Source of the DNA: an uncultured Bacteroidaceae bacterium
Lineage (GTDB): Bacteria; Bacteroidota; Bacteroidia; Bacteroidales; Bacteroidaceae
Assembly: GCA_905235305.1 (NCBI GenBank)
Contig: CAJOLC010000004.1
Span: forward strand, 1 to 59,082
Direction: 5' to 3'
DNA: 59,082 bases
Below are positions 1-8,288 of this stretch, piece by piece. The notes beneath the pieces were generated by a model. The model worked only from the letters and a program-made list of their open reading frames with translations. It was not told the DNA's origin and did not search any database. A program made the position numbers and the translations under genes. Numbering within the stretch: position 1 is the first letter of the stretch; the number at the start of each line of letters is the position of its first letter.

Positions 1-404
1 TAGGGCAGGAAGGCTTTCCGTTCCCGAGATTATGACCATTATGATACTGTTCCACAATTCGGGCTACCGTTGCCTGAAGCATTTCTATCTGAATGAGGTT
101 TGCATGAACCTTCGCCATCTGTTTCCGCAGGTCGTCTCCTATAATCGCTTCGTTGAACTGGAGAAGGAAGCCTCCATTTCGTGCATATGTCGCGGATAGT
201 GTCGCAGTCCGCCTCGATGAGGTTCTGGAATACCTCGAGGTGTGTTTCGGACTGTGAGAGGCTGGAGCCGTCCTCGATGGTCATGGTCTGCCCGATGATG
301 AGTTTGGATATTTCCGAGTTTGCCCGGTCGATTCGTCGGTCATAGACGTTGAAGGCATCGCCCTTGGTGGATTCGACCACCTCGATTTCGGTGCCTTGCT
401 GGAG
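1..404 (-). pseudogene. Remnant of Mu-like phage portal protein (DUF935/gp29 family)
   Basis: Read on the minus strand from 404 down to about 190, the frame gives a piece that I recognise as the DUF935 (Mu gp29-like) portal family: GDAFNVYDRRIDRANSEISK, then IIGQTMTIEDGSS and SQSETHLEVFQNLIEAD. A TAA at 405-407 closes the frame upstream, and no phage genes lie beside it. After RDI near 190 the similarity stops. A different frame then runs open to the window edge and contains FLLQFNEAIIGDDLRKQ and AKVHANLIQIEMLQATVARI, which I cannot assign. Intact portal proteins of this family are roughly 400-500 residues, so only a short internal piece survives. The identification rests on remembered family motifs; the decayed status is seen directly. 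Confidence 0.6.
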
Positions 405-453
405 TTAGCGAACAGCTATGACTTACCTTCCGAGGCCTGCCGCGTCACGCGAT

Positions 454-553
454 GCATCAGAGAGGGTTGTTTGAACATACATGTATGTGCAATTGAATGT
501 ACATGTATGTGCAATTGAATATACATGTATGTTCAAACAACCCTCCCTGATGC
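454..553. repeat. 22-bp-period array A inside a 33-bp inverted repeat
   Basis: A 100-bp element. The arms at 454-486 and 521-553 are inverted copies with one mismatch. The centre carries two tandem 22-bp units starting at 487 and 509, each GTGCAATTGAAT followed by a 10-mer of type (G/A)TACATGTAT. CAATTG and ACATGT dyads alternate every 11 bp. A near-identical longer array lies at 51983-52082. The rest of the gap between the portal remnant and the DUF3667 gene holds nothing I can name. Confidence 0.9.
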
Positions 554-611
554 TGCGACGGGAGTGGCGTGGCATGTCGCCTATGAAACTGCTTTTGCCG
601 GCAGGATGGCC

Positions 612-1427
612 TTAGAGGCCTTCCGTGACCAACTGAATTAGGATGGCAATGAGAGCGATAAATACCGTGACGGCAGAAAGAACGATTGTCGTCAGGGCCA
701 TGCCTATCAAGCATATCGGTATGCTCTTCCGCCATCTGATGCCGTATAGTTGACGGTATAGCACGACGAGGTAGGAGATGTTGCATACAGCATGAGCCAC
801 AACCAAGAACTCTGAAATACATTTTATGAGACTTAGGGGGATTATCACGATGGAGATAATCATGGATGTGCATGAATGGTACATCAGTGCGTAGAACTGT
901 TCGGTGATGTTCAGTGGGAGCTGCCTGGAGTCGAGGCGCACCACCTTGCTCTTCCGCAGAAGCTTCCAGAAGCATGGTGCGGCAAAGGACGCCAAGAGGA
1001 TGCTGCCATAAAGCTTGTTGTCATTCAGCTCATCTATGCGATTGAAGATGTAGTCGACGATAGCGTACCCTGAATCGATGCCGGTTTTGCGATCAGAGTT
1101 GGTAATGTCTCCGAGGAAAATGTCGCCGGTATTCAAAGTATAGGTGAGGATGGCATAGATTGTCAGCAGGAAGATGTACAGCTGCAAAGGGTTATAGTAC
1201 GGGGCGCGCTTGCCCTGCAGATACTCGCGTACCATGTGGCCGGGGCGAACGAGGAGGCCTCTGCAAGTACGCAGAAATTTGCTGTCGCCGCCCACAAACG
1301 GTCCTATAGAGTTCCTCAGCAACTCCAGTAACTTCAATCGCTTGGTATCGGCTTTCTGTCCGCAATGGGGACAGTACTCACCTTCGAAGGTGTTTCCGCA
1401 ATTAAGGCAAGTTGTCATTCTATCCAT
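612..1427 (-). CDS. DUF3667 family membrane protein with N-terminal zinc ribbon
   Basis: The 271-residue protein starts with a four-cysteine ribbon (CLNCGNTF, then CPHCGQK) within the first 25 residues. A conserved stretch with RPGHMVREYLQGKR and YYNPLQLYIFLLTIYAIL follows, then several hydrophobic segments (about residues 85-105, 140-155, 190-215 and 240-268). This matches the DUF3667 family common in Bacteroidota, whose function is unknown to me; the ribbon suggests metal binding on the cytoplasmic side. The start overlaps the end of trmO by 13 bp, so it is probably the last gene of the minus-strand run from the glycogen genes. Family call fairly sure, function not. Confidence 0.8.
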   Translation of the reverse strand: MDRMTTCLNCGNTFEGEYCPHCGQKADTKRLKLLELLRNSIGPFVGGDSKFLRTCRGLLVRPGHMVREYLQGKRAPYYNPLQLYIFLLTIYAILTYTLNTGDIFLGDITNSDRKTGIDSGYAIVDYIFNRIDELNDNKLYGSILLASFAAPCFWKLLRKSKVVRLDSRQLPLNITEQFYALMYHSCTSMIISIVIIPLSLIKCISEFLVVAHAVCNISYLVVLYRQLYGIRWRKSIPICLIGMALTTIVLSAVTVFIALIAILIQLVTEGL

Positions 1428-2104
1428 GCTTCAATTTGATTATGTTTAACACAGAACTTAATCTCCCTGCCGGCAAACTCAAAGGTATAGACGCGGTCGG
1501 CATCATCATGGTAGTGAGGTCGCGGGTCGGAAAGGAGTATCTCTTTAATAACTTCTAACTTCTCAGGGGTAAAGGACTCAGCAAGTGACGTACTGAAAGC
1601 GAAGTGCATCGACTCCTTTGGAAGCCCGGAGCCGAAAGTCTCCTCCGCAAAGCCGGCAGTAGCATCGGGGTGGCTGTCGGTAAAGGCAAGGTAAGGTTTG
1701 ATGTCGAAGATGGGTGTGCCGCTCATCATGTCGGCGCCCTCCACCTCTATCACAGGCCCGTCGGCACTGTGAAGGTCGATGCCAAGGACACGAACGGAAG
1801 AGAGCCCTATGTTGTTGGGACGGAAGGGACTCCTGGTGGCGAAGACTCCCACTCGCTTGTTTCCGCCAAGGCGAGGAGGACGAACCGTTGGCCGCCACTT
1901 ATCGTCTTCGCGCCGTGCCTCACTGAAGTCCCACAGCAACCAGATGTGGCTGAAGCCTTCCAAGCCTCGCAAAGCCTCAGGGTCGCGATACTCAGGCTCG
2001 AAGACAATCTTGCCCTTCAGCCCTCCGACAAGCCCGCTTTGCCGTGGCACGCCAAACTTCGTAGGGAAGTCTGTCCGGATATGTGCTATGGGTCTTAACT
2101 CCAT
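1415..2104 (-). CDS. trmO: tRNA m6t6A37 methyltransferase TrmO
   Basis: The 229-residue product contains the signature of the TrmO/YaeB/VirR family: an N-terminal PIAHIRTDFPTKFGVPRQ segment, FSHIWLLWDF, and the conserved block ATRSPFRPNNIGLSSVRV. Known members use S-adenosylmethionine to methylate N6-threonylcarbamoyladenosine at position 37 of certain threonine tRNAs in the cytoplasm. Length fits the family. It overlaps the MATE gene upstream by 10 bp and DUF3667 downstream by 13 bp, so translation is probably coupled along this run. I see no functional link between tRNA modification and the neighbouring glycogen genes; they probably only share a transcript. Confidence 0.92.
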   Translation of the reverse strand: MELRPIAHIRTDFPTKFGVPRQSGLVGGLKGKIVFEPEYRDPEALRGLEGFSHIWLLWDFSEARREDDKWRPTVRPPRLGGNKRVGVFATRSPFRPNNIGLSSVRVLGIDLHSADGPVIEVEGADMMSGTPIFDIKPYLAFTDSHPDATAGFAEETFGSGLPKESMHFAFSTSLAESFTPEKLEVIKEILLSDPRPHYHDDADRVYTFEFAGREIKFCVKHNQIEAWIE

Positions 2105-3417
2105 CTTCTGAACTCCTTATAATATAGCAGGCCTGCGCTTGTCAGGCCGAAGGGAAATGCCATCCACACGCCTACCAGTCCCCATCCGCAGACGAAGCCG
2201 AAGATGTAGCCCAAAGGCAGGGAGATAACGATATAGGCAACGAATGCTATCCAAACCATCGCCTTCACGCGAGCCATTCCCCGAAGGGCGTTGGCGTATG
2301 TGCTCTGCAAGGCGTCACCAACTTGGAAGATAAGGAAAGGCACGATGAGCATCGCCACCAAAGCACTGACTTCTGCTGAAGAAGTGAAGAGGAAGCCGAC
2401 CTTGTCGCGAAGCAGGAACAAGGGAAGTCCTTCCAGAAGTGCAATGAACCAGCACAGATAAAGTCCGGCTGCCGCCACTTTCCTCGTCTGTTCCACCTCG
2501 CCGGTGCCTCTGTAATAGCTCACCTGCACTGCCACTGCCGCCGACAGGCCGTAGTAGAGCATGAAGAAGAACTGACTGATGGTTATCACGATCTGATGGG
2601 CTGCCAGCGATGCCATGCCAAGCCAGCCTACATAGAGGACGCTGAAGCTGAACGAAGCTGCCTCCATACCCAGCTGCAAGGCCACTGGCCAGCCCAAGCG
2701 ATGCAACGTCTTCTGGTCGGCCAGGCTAAGAGACGACTTCGGGAAGTCCTCTCTGTAAGGTTCGTAACGATGTGTGTGATGGAAGACGTAAGCCATCAGC
2801 ACGAACAGTAGGAAACGGCTCAGGAAGGTGGCAATGCCTGCGCCAAGCAGTCCGAGCTCTGGCAGTCCGCATTTGCCGAAGATGAGCAGCCAGTTGCCGA
2901 AGATGTTGAAGACATTGCTGACGAGCATAATCCACATCGGCATGGCCGTGTCCTTCACGCCGTCGCTGAACTGCTTGTAGGCGTAGAACACCGTCTGCGG
3001 CAGCAAGCTTAACAGCAGTATGAACAAGTAGGGACGCATCAAGGGCAACAGCTCGTCAGGCTGTCCGAGCGAAGGAAGTGCCAGCAAGAGTATGCCGGCA
3101 AGCAATATCAACAGGAGTCCAACACAGAAACAGGCAAAGAGTCCGTTCTTAAGTTTGCCTGCAATCTCATGCGTCTTGCCCTCTCCGAACAAGGCTCCGA
3201 CGACGGGCGTGATGCCGTAGGAAAAGCCCATGCCACCGATGAGGAGGAGGCCGATAATGTTGTTGACGAAGCCAGCCGCAGCCAGTTCGTCCGTACCATA
3301 ATGGCCAACCATAAGCGTATCGGCGAACCCCATCACGATGGTGCTCATTTGCCCTATCATGATTGGCACGCCGATGCGCAACAGGTCACTGTAGTGTGTG
3401 TGCTTTACGCGAACCAC
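2095..3417 (-). CDS. MATE family multidrug/sodium efflux transporter
   Basis: The 440-residue protein has about 12 hydrophobic segments and the MATE layout: [20 protein letters not shown] near the N-terminus (helix 1 and the [15 protein letters not shown] loop), then the second half beginning around [22 protein letters not shown] proteins sit in the inner membrane and export cationic drugs or metabolites in exchange for Na+ or H+. Substrate cannot be read from the sequence. Its start lies 13 bp inside the end of the glycogen phosphorylase gene, so it is likely translated from the same message. The short overlap with trmO downstream continues the pattern. Confidence 0.92.
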   Translation of the reverse strand: MVRVKHTHYSDLLRIGVPIMIGQMSTIVMGFADTLMVGHYGTDELAAAGFVNNIIGLLLIGGMGFSYGITPVVGALFGEGKTHEIAGKLKNGLFACFCVGLLLILLAGILLLALPSLGQPDELLPLMRPYLFILLLSLLPQTVFYAYKQFSDGVKDTAMPMWIMLVSNVFNIFGNWLLIFGKCGLPELGLLGAGIATFLSRFLLFVLMAYVFHHTHRYEPYREDFPKSSLSLADQKTLHRLGWPVALQLGMEAASFSFSVLYVGWLGMASLAAHQIVITISQFFFMLYYGLSAAVAVQVSYYRGTGEVEQTRKVAAAGLYLCWFIALLEGLPLFLLRDKVGFLFTSSAEVSALVAMLIVPFLIFQVGDALQSTYANALRGMARVKAMVWIAFVAYIVISLPLGYIFGFVCGWGLVGVWMAFPFGLTSAGLLYYKEFRRWS

Positions 3418-5969
3418 TTCACGTAGCAGAAGTCCTGACGGTGAGGCAGGTTGGCGTTCTTAGGATAGATGCGACAGCAGACCTTGAAGCTGCCTGCATT
3501 GTCGATGACATGAGAGGCGACGAAGGTATATCGGTTGCCGTCGCGACCTTTCAGCTCGAAAGGTACCACCTGATATAAATGGTCAACGCCGTCCTTGTCG
3601 GTGACGAGCGTAACGATTTCCACTCCGATTGCATCGTCCAGGCCAGCTTCGTCCACGACAACTTCGATGTTGTAGTGTGTGCCTGCCTGTACATTGCCGT
3701 TGTTGATGTCGTCGCTCTTCGTCAGACTTACCACATTGATGGCATCCCAACGTTCTGCAACAGCTTCCTTCCAAAGCGCAATGTCCTTGGCAAGCTGGTA
3801 GTTGTTGGCCTTCAGCTTCTGCGAGCGGTCGCGCAGTTTGTTGTAGAACCTGTCGTAGTAATCGTCGAGCTGACGCTTCATGGTGTAGTGGGGAGCTATC
3901 TGGGCGATGGAGTTCTTGATGACCTTAATCCAGCTGGCAGGTATGCCTTTCTTGTCCTTGTCGAAGAACAAAGGCACTATCTCATTCTCGAGGAGCGAGT
4001 AGATGGTTGCTGCGTCGAGACGGTCCTGATACTCCTGGTTCTGGTAGGTACGCTTCTCTGTGAGTGCCCAGCCTGCGCCTTCGCGATAGCCTTCGAGCCA
4101 CCATCCGTCCTTAACACTGAGGTTGACCACGCCGTTCATTTCAGCCTTCTCGCCGGATGTGCCACTGGCTTCCAGCGGACGAGTCGGTGTGTTCATCCAG
4201 ATATCGACACCGCTGACGAGGCGACGTGCCAGCAGGAAGTCATAGTCCTCCACGAAGATAATCTTAGCCTGGAACTCAGGACGCTGGCTTATCTCGTAGA
4301 TTTTCTTGATGAGACCCTGCCCTGCTCCGTCGGCGGGATGTGCCTTGCCGGCAAACAGGAAGATGACCGGATGGTCGGGATTGTTGACTATCTTGCTGAG
4401 ACGCTCCAAGTCGGTGAAGAGCAGATGTGCACGCTTGTAGGTGGCGAAGCGGCGGCAGAAGCCGATGACGAGTGCGTTGGGATTGAAGTTCTCGATGAGC
4501 TTTACCACACGCTGCGGGTCGCCCTGGTTCTTCAGCCATGTCTCTTTGTACTGCATAGCCACATAGTCGAAGAGTTTCTTCTTCAGAGCCTTACGCGTTT
4601 CCCATATCTCTTCGTCGGGGCAGTTGTAGATGCCGTGCCATATCTCCTCGTTCGACTGGTCGCTGAGGTGCTTTGGGTCGAAGTACTTGGCATAGATCTT
4701 GCGCCATTCCGTAGCGCACCATGTGGGGAAGTGAACGCCGTTGGTGACGTAGCCAACATGGCTTTCTTCGGGATAATAGCCGTTCCAGATGCCGGAGAAC
4801 ATCTTCTTGCTGACCTCTCCGTGCAGCCAACTTACGCCGTTGACCTCCTGACAAGTGTTGCAGGCAAAGGTACTCATGCAGAACTTCTCGCCGTGGTCTT
4901 CCGGATTAGTGCGGCCCATTCCGATGAATTCATCCCAGCTGATGCCCAGAATCTGTGGATATCCGCTCATGTACTTGCCGAAGAGTTGCTCGTCGAAGTA
5001 GTCGTGGCCGGCTGGCACAGGCGTATGCACGGTGTAGAGGGAAGAGGCACGGACCACTTCGAGAGCTTGGTTGAAGGTCAGACCTTCCTGAATGTAGTCG
5101 CACAGGCGCTGCAGGTTGCAGAGTGCGGCATGGCCTTCGTTGCAGTGGTAGATGTCCTTCTTGATGCCGAGCTTCTTGAGCAGAAGCATACCGCCTATGC
5201 CGAGGAGGATCTCCTGCTTCAGTCTGTTCTCCCAGTCACCGCCGTAGAGTGCATGTGTGATGGGTTTGTCGAATTCTGAGTTCAAGGCGTTGTCCGTGTC
5301 GAGGAGGTAGAGTTTCACGCGTCCGACGTTGACCTTCCAGACGTAGGCATACACATGATAGTTGACGTAGGGCACGTCGATGACCATCGGTGTGCCGTCT
5401 TCGTTCATCTGCTGCTCGATGGGAAGCGAGCCGAAGTTCTGTGCCTCGTAGTTGGCTATCTGCTGTCCATCCATGGCGAGGCTTTGCGTGAAGTAGCCAA
5501 AGCGATACAGGAAACCTACGGCACACATATCGACGTTGGAGTCGGAAGCCTCTTTAATGTAGTCGCCGGCCAACATGCCGAGACCGCCGCTATAGATTTT
5601 CAGGGCCGAATGGATGCCGTACTCCATGCAGAAGTAGGCTACGGAGGGGCGTTTCTTGTCTGGCTCCACGTCCATGTAGTTGCGGAACTTCGTGTAAACG
5701 TCGTCAATGCGCTTCATCAGTTTCTTGTCCTTGACAATCTCGGCCTTGCGGCTGAAGCTCAGACGTTCCAACAGCACGACGGGATTGTGCTTTGCATCGT
5801 GATAGAGTTCAGGGTCGAGGTCACGGAAGAGGTCGCGTACTTCGTAGTTCCACACCCACCACATATTGTGGGCGAGTTCGTCGAGCTTACTTAGTTCGGC
5901 GGGAATGTTTCCCTTGACAATCACTGGATTCCAGTTGGGCTGGTTAGCGTTGCTTGCTTTAATCTTCAT
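3405..5969 (-). CDS. glgP: Glycogen/alpha-glucan phosphorylase (GT35, DUF3417 type)
   Basis: An 854-residue cytoplasmic enzyme that would release glucose-1-phosphate from glycogen. The N-terminus ([20 protein letters not shown]) is the DUF3417 module of this phosphorylase subfamily. The core carries [20 protein letters not shown], the [10 protein letters not shown] loop, and [17 protein letters not shown]. Near residue 590-610 is [20 protein letters not shown], where the pyridoxal-phosphate region of the family lies. About 100 extra C-terminal residues look like a beta-rich domain. It lies 60 bp after the glycogen synthase gene, so synthesis and breakdown of stored glucan are encoded together. 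The start was taken at [13 protein letters not shown], which matches the usual N-terminus. Confidence 0.93.
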   Translation of the reverse strand: MKIKASNANQPNWNPVIVKGNIPAELSKLDELAHNMWWVWNYEVRDLFRDLDPELYHDAKHNPVVLLERLSFSRKAEIVKDKKLMKRIDDVYTKFRNYMDVEPDKKRPSVAYFCMEYGIHSALKIYSGGLGMLAGDYIKEASDSNVDMCAVGFLYRFGYFTQSLAMDGQQIANYEAQNFGSLPIEQQMNEDGTPMVIDVPYVNYHVYAYVWKVNVGRVKLYLLDTDNALNSEFDKPITHALYGGDWENRLKQEILLGIGGMLLLKKLGIKKDIYHCNEGHAALCNLQRLCDYIQEGLTFNQALEVVRASSLYTVHTPVPAGHDYFDEQLFGKYMSGYPQILGISWDEFIGMGRTNPEDHGEKFCMSTFACNTCQEVNGVSWLHGEVSKKMFSGIWNGYYPEESHVGYVTNGVHFPTWCATEWRKIYAKYFDPKHLSDQSNEEIWHGIYNCPDEEIWETRKALKKKLFDYVAMQYKETWLKNQGDPQRVVKLIENFNPNALVIGFCRRFATYKRAHLLFTDLERLSKIVNNPDHPVIFLFAGKAHPADGAGQGLIKKIYEISQRPEFQAKIIFVEDYDFLLARRLVSGVDIWMNTPTRPLEASGTSGEKAEMNGVVNLSVKDGWWLEGYREGAGWALTEKRTYQNQEYQDRLDAATIYSLLENEIVPLFFDKDKKGIPASWIKVIKNSIAQIAPHYTMKRQLDDYYDRFYNKLRDRSQKLKANNYQLAKDIALWKEAVAERWDAINVVSLTKSDDINNGNVQAGTHYNIEVVVDEAGLDDAIGVEIVTLVTDKDGVDHLYQVVPFELKGRDGNRYTFVASHVIDNAGSFKVCCRIYPKNANLPHRQDFCYVKWFA

Positions 5970-6028
5970 AGCGTTATAATATTATAGTATGTGTCTAATG
6001 GGTTATCGGTTCACGTTTGGTTTGCCGT

Positions 6029-7690
6029 TTACTGCTGTCTTTCCTGTGCTTTGCGCAGGGCGAAGTCGTAGGCTTCGTAGTAGTAGTGGATGAAGTTCTT
6101 CCAGAGCGCTTTCTCGGCGAGGTTGGCTGCATTGCGGCGGCAGGCGTTGACCATGCGCCGTCCGTAAGCAGAATATCGCACGATGGCCTCGCTTATCTGC
6201 TCTGCTACTTCCTGGCTGTTGTAATCGTTGCGCGGCAGGACTTCCACTCCGTCCTCGAGTTTGCTGTCGCGGCCTACCTCGTTGTTTGCCCACACGCCGA
6301 AGCCGCTGAGGGAAGTTGTGATGCAGGGTACGTGGAAAGCTACTGCCTCGAGGGGTGTGTAGCCCCAGGGTTCGTAGTAAGAAGGAAAGACTGCAAGGTC
6401 GCCGCCTATGAGAAGGTCGTAGTACGACATCTGGAAGATGCCGTCGTTACCGTCGAGATAGCAGGGCACGAAGATGACCTTCACGAGGCTGCCGCTGTCG
6501 TTCTTCATGCCGTGGGAACGCAGGAAGCCGAGCACCGGGTCGTTCCAAGGTTCGTGGAGGTTGTGGGTGATGACGGGATCGGAGAGCGGTTCGGTGTATG
6601 CCCATCCGAGCTTGAGTCGTTCCTGCAGGTCGGACCTCGGGCTTTCCATCCATGCAGGCACTTCGATGAGCATGAGGACATTCTGCTTGAGGTCGCTGTC
6701 GTAGATGGTGCGGTAGGCTGCTTCGAGGAAGACGTCTATGCCCTTGTTGCGGTATTCGTAGCGGCCACTGGTGGTGACGATGACGGTGTCGTCGTCGAAG
6801 CCTGCGCCGGTCAGTGCGTTGGCCACTTGCAGGATTCTGGCACGCGCCTCACGCCGATGCTTGGTGAACTCTGCGCCTGTGGAGGGAACGAAGTCTGCCT
6901 CGAAGCCGTTGGGCAGGACGACGTCGGGCTTCTTGTCGAGCAGTTCGGCGCATTCGCGGGCTGTGACGTCGCTCACCGTCGTGAAGCAATCCACGTTGTG
7001 AGCCGTCTGTCGTTCGAGGCTGTGCTTGGCCTCCATGTTGAGTTCCTGCGCCATCTGCGTGCCGTTGTATGCCCAGAGATACTCGTAGAGGGGCTTGTTG
7101 TTGCCTGCTATGCTGCGTCCGATGCTGGTGGCGTGCGTGGTGAAGATGGTGCCCATTTCGGGGACGTACTTCTTGATATAGAGTGCGCCGAGGCAAGTCA
7201 TCCATTCATGTGCCTGATAAATGACTTTGCCCTTGCCTCCCAGTTCGTTACGGAAAAAGTGTTCCACCACGCGTGCTGCGGCCAGACTGAACATGTTGGC
7301 CTCGTCGTAGTCACCATATCCATGGAGACTGTCCACGCCGTAGTTCTCCCACACTCTGCCGTAGATGTCGTTCCTGCTTTCGTAATAGCGATGGAAATCA
7401 ACGAGCAGGACAATAGGTTTGCCGGGAATCTTCCAGCGACCCACACGGACGCCGAAGCCGCAGGCCGTGGCCTTCGCCTTCCATTCAGGCAGCAGCTTGC
7501 GGTCCTCTGCGAAGAGATTGTTCTTCTTTCCCTGCCAGAGGTCAGGACCGACGAATACCAACTTGTCGGGAAACTGCTCCTGCAGCGTCTTGGCTCGCGT
7601 GGAAAGGACGGTGTAGATGCCGCCCATCTTATTGCATACCTCCCAACTGATCTCGAAAATAAAGTCAGGAACCAAACGTTTTTCTATCAT
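6029..7690 (-). CDS. Glycogen synthase, GT3 (eukaryote-like) type
   Basis: Starts at MIEKRLVPDFIFEISWEVCN, giving 553 residues; an upstream ATG at 7720 would lie inside the predicted promoter (7720-7727) and is rejected. KMGGIYTVLSTRA and FVGPDLW form the nucleotide-sugar-binding N-terminus. FTTHATSIGRSIAGNN, RYEYRNKGIDVFLEAAYR and PSYYEPWGYTPLEAVAFHVP are the GT3-type motifs that bind the glucosyl donor and catalyse transfer. GT3 enzymes are the animal/yeast-type glycogen synthases that are also usual in Bacteroidota in place of GlgA. It heads the minus-strand run with the phosphorylase 60 bp downstream. The nucleotide donor (UDP- or ADP-glucose) cannot be decided here. Confidence 0.92.
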   Translation of the reverse strand: MIEKRLVPDFIFEISWEVCNKMGGIYTVLSTRAKTLQEQFPDKLVFVGPDLWQGKKNNLFAEDRKLLPEWKAKATACGFGVRVGRWKIPGKPIVLLVDFHRYYESRNDIYGRVWENYGVDSLHGYGDYDEANMFSLAAARVVEHFFRNELGGKGKVIYQAHEWMTCLGALYIKKYVPEMGTIFTTHATSIGRSIAGNNKPLYEYLWAYNGTQMAQELNMEAKHSLERQTAHNVDCFTTVSDVTARECAELLDKKPDVVLPNGFEADFVPSTGAEFTKHRREARARILQVANALTGAGFDDDTVIVTTSGRYEYRNKGIDVFLEAAYRTIYDSDLKQNVLMLIEVPAWMESPRSDLQERLKLGWAYTEPLSDPVITHNLHEPWNDPVLGFLRSHGMKNDSGSLVKVIFVPCYLDGNDGIFQMSYYDLLIGGDLAVFPSYYEPWGYTPLEAVAFHVPCITTSLSGFGVWANNEVGRDSKLEDGVEVLPRNDYNSQEVAEQISEAIVRYSAYGRRMVNACRRNAANLAEKALWKNFIHYYYEAYDFALRKAQERQQ

Positions 7691-7719
7691 CTGCAGCCTT
7701 CGTGATGTTAATTCGCGCA

Positions 7720-7727
7720 CAAAGGTA
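7720..7727 (-). promoter_or_regulatory. -7 element TACCTTTG for the glycogen run
   Basis: On the minus strand this reads TACCTTTG, matching the Bacteroidota -7 consensus TAnnTTTG. It lies 30 bp before the chosen glycogen synthase start and fixes that start at 7690. No clear TTTG is visible 19-20 bp further upstream. Confidence 0.6.
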
Positions 7728-7813
7728 CGACAATTTATGTTAAAAAAGAAACCTTTTTTGCTTTTTATATATAAATGTATAAGGTTTGCGCTACAACTTA
7801 ATACTTTTTTCGC

Positions 7814-7821
7814 TATCTTTG
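7814..7821 (+). promoter_or_regulatory. -7 element TATCTTTG before the secreted-protein/cytochrome operon
   Basis: TATCTTTG fits TAnnTTTG. It lies 65 bp before the ATG at 7886; the leader so formed would contain the dyad repeats at 7822-7871. A TTTG at 7784-7787 is 26 bp away, longer than usual. Confidence 0.55.
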
Positions 7822-7871
7822 TAGGGGTTTACAGCTCCTTTATAGGGGAATGCAAACTCCCCTATAGGGGA
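7822..7871. repeat. Dyad repeat with about 22-bp period in the leader of the 7886 gene
   Basis: TAGGGG recurs at 7822, 7843 and 7865 (steps of 21 and 22). The last two copies form the dyads CTCCTTTATAGGGG and CCCCTATAGGGG. Same spacing rule and similar sequence as the array at 45435-45514. Confidence 0.65.
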
Positions 7872-7885
7872 TAAATGAACACCGA

Positions 7886-8227
7886 ATGAAGAAATCAGCT
7901 ACACTTGCACTGATGTTTTTTGTCGCCGCTGCCTGCATCGGGCAGCAGCCATGGAAACTCCAGCTGACAAGCCCCGAAGAAAAGATTAACCTGAGGCTCG
8001 ACCTCTACGAGGAGAGCATCGAGGTGCCTGGCTTTGAAAGTTTCGGGCCGATGAACGGATACATGGACGGCAACATCTACGGCGTGTGGTACGTGGTCGG
8101 ATTCGACATTAAGGACGACCGGCATGCCACCGTCACCATCGCCAACGAACTGGGTAGTGAGGACCAGAAACTTACTCTGACTCAGGACTCCGACAGCACC
8201 TGGCAGCTGAAGTTCATAACGTCGTGA
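7886..8227 (+). CDS. Small secreted protein, probably frameshifted near its C-terminus
   Basis: The 113 residues begin with a signal peptide (MKKSATLALMFFVAAACIGQ). The remainder is beta-rich and acidic with NGYMDGNIYGVWYVVGFDI; I do not recognise a family. The frame stops at TGA 8225-8227. However, the next frame over continues with NVVKRAEGKKLVKIPSELKM and ends at a TGA (8290-8292) that overlaps the ATG of the cytochrome fusion as ATGA. That tight coupling, together with the protein-like tail, suggests that the ancestral gene ended at 8292 and that one base was lost around 8210-8215 (for example a T in the TTC codon). Exported product is likely; function unknown. Confidence 0.7.
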   Translation: MKKSATLALMFFVAAACIGQQPWKLQLTSPEEKINLRLDLYEESIEVPGFESFGPMNGYMDGNIYGVWYVVGFDIKDDRHATVTIANELGSEDQKLTLTQDSDSTWQLKFITS

Positions 8228-8288
8228 AACGTGCCGAGGGAAAGAAGCTCGTAAAGATTCCTTCGGAACTCAAAATGGTAAGCAAGAA

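Noticed and set aside
3579..5279. Long plus-strand open frame (566 residues) opposite the glycogen phosphorylase gene
   Set aside because: Composition is a shadow of the coding strand (Val/Leu/Glu-rich antisense), with no recognisable domain; the opposite strand is a clear enzyme.
6017..7705. Long plus-strand open frame (562 residues) opposite the glycogen synthase gene
   Set aside because: Same antisense shadow effect over a well-conserved gene; no promoter or family motif.
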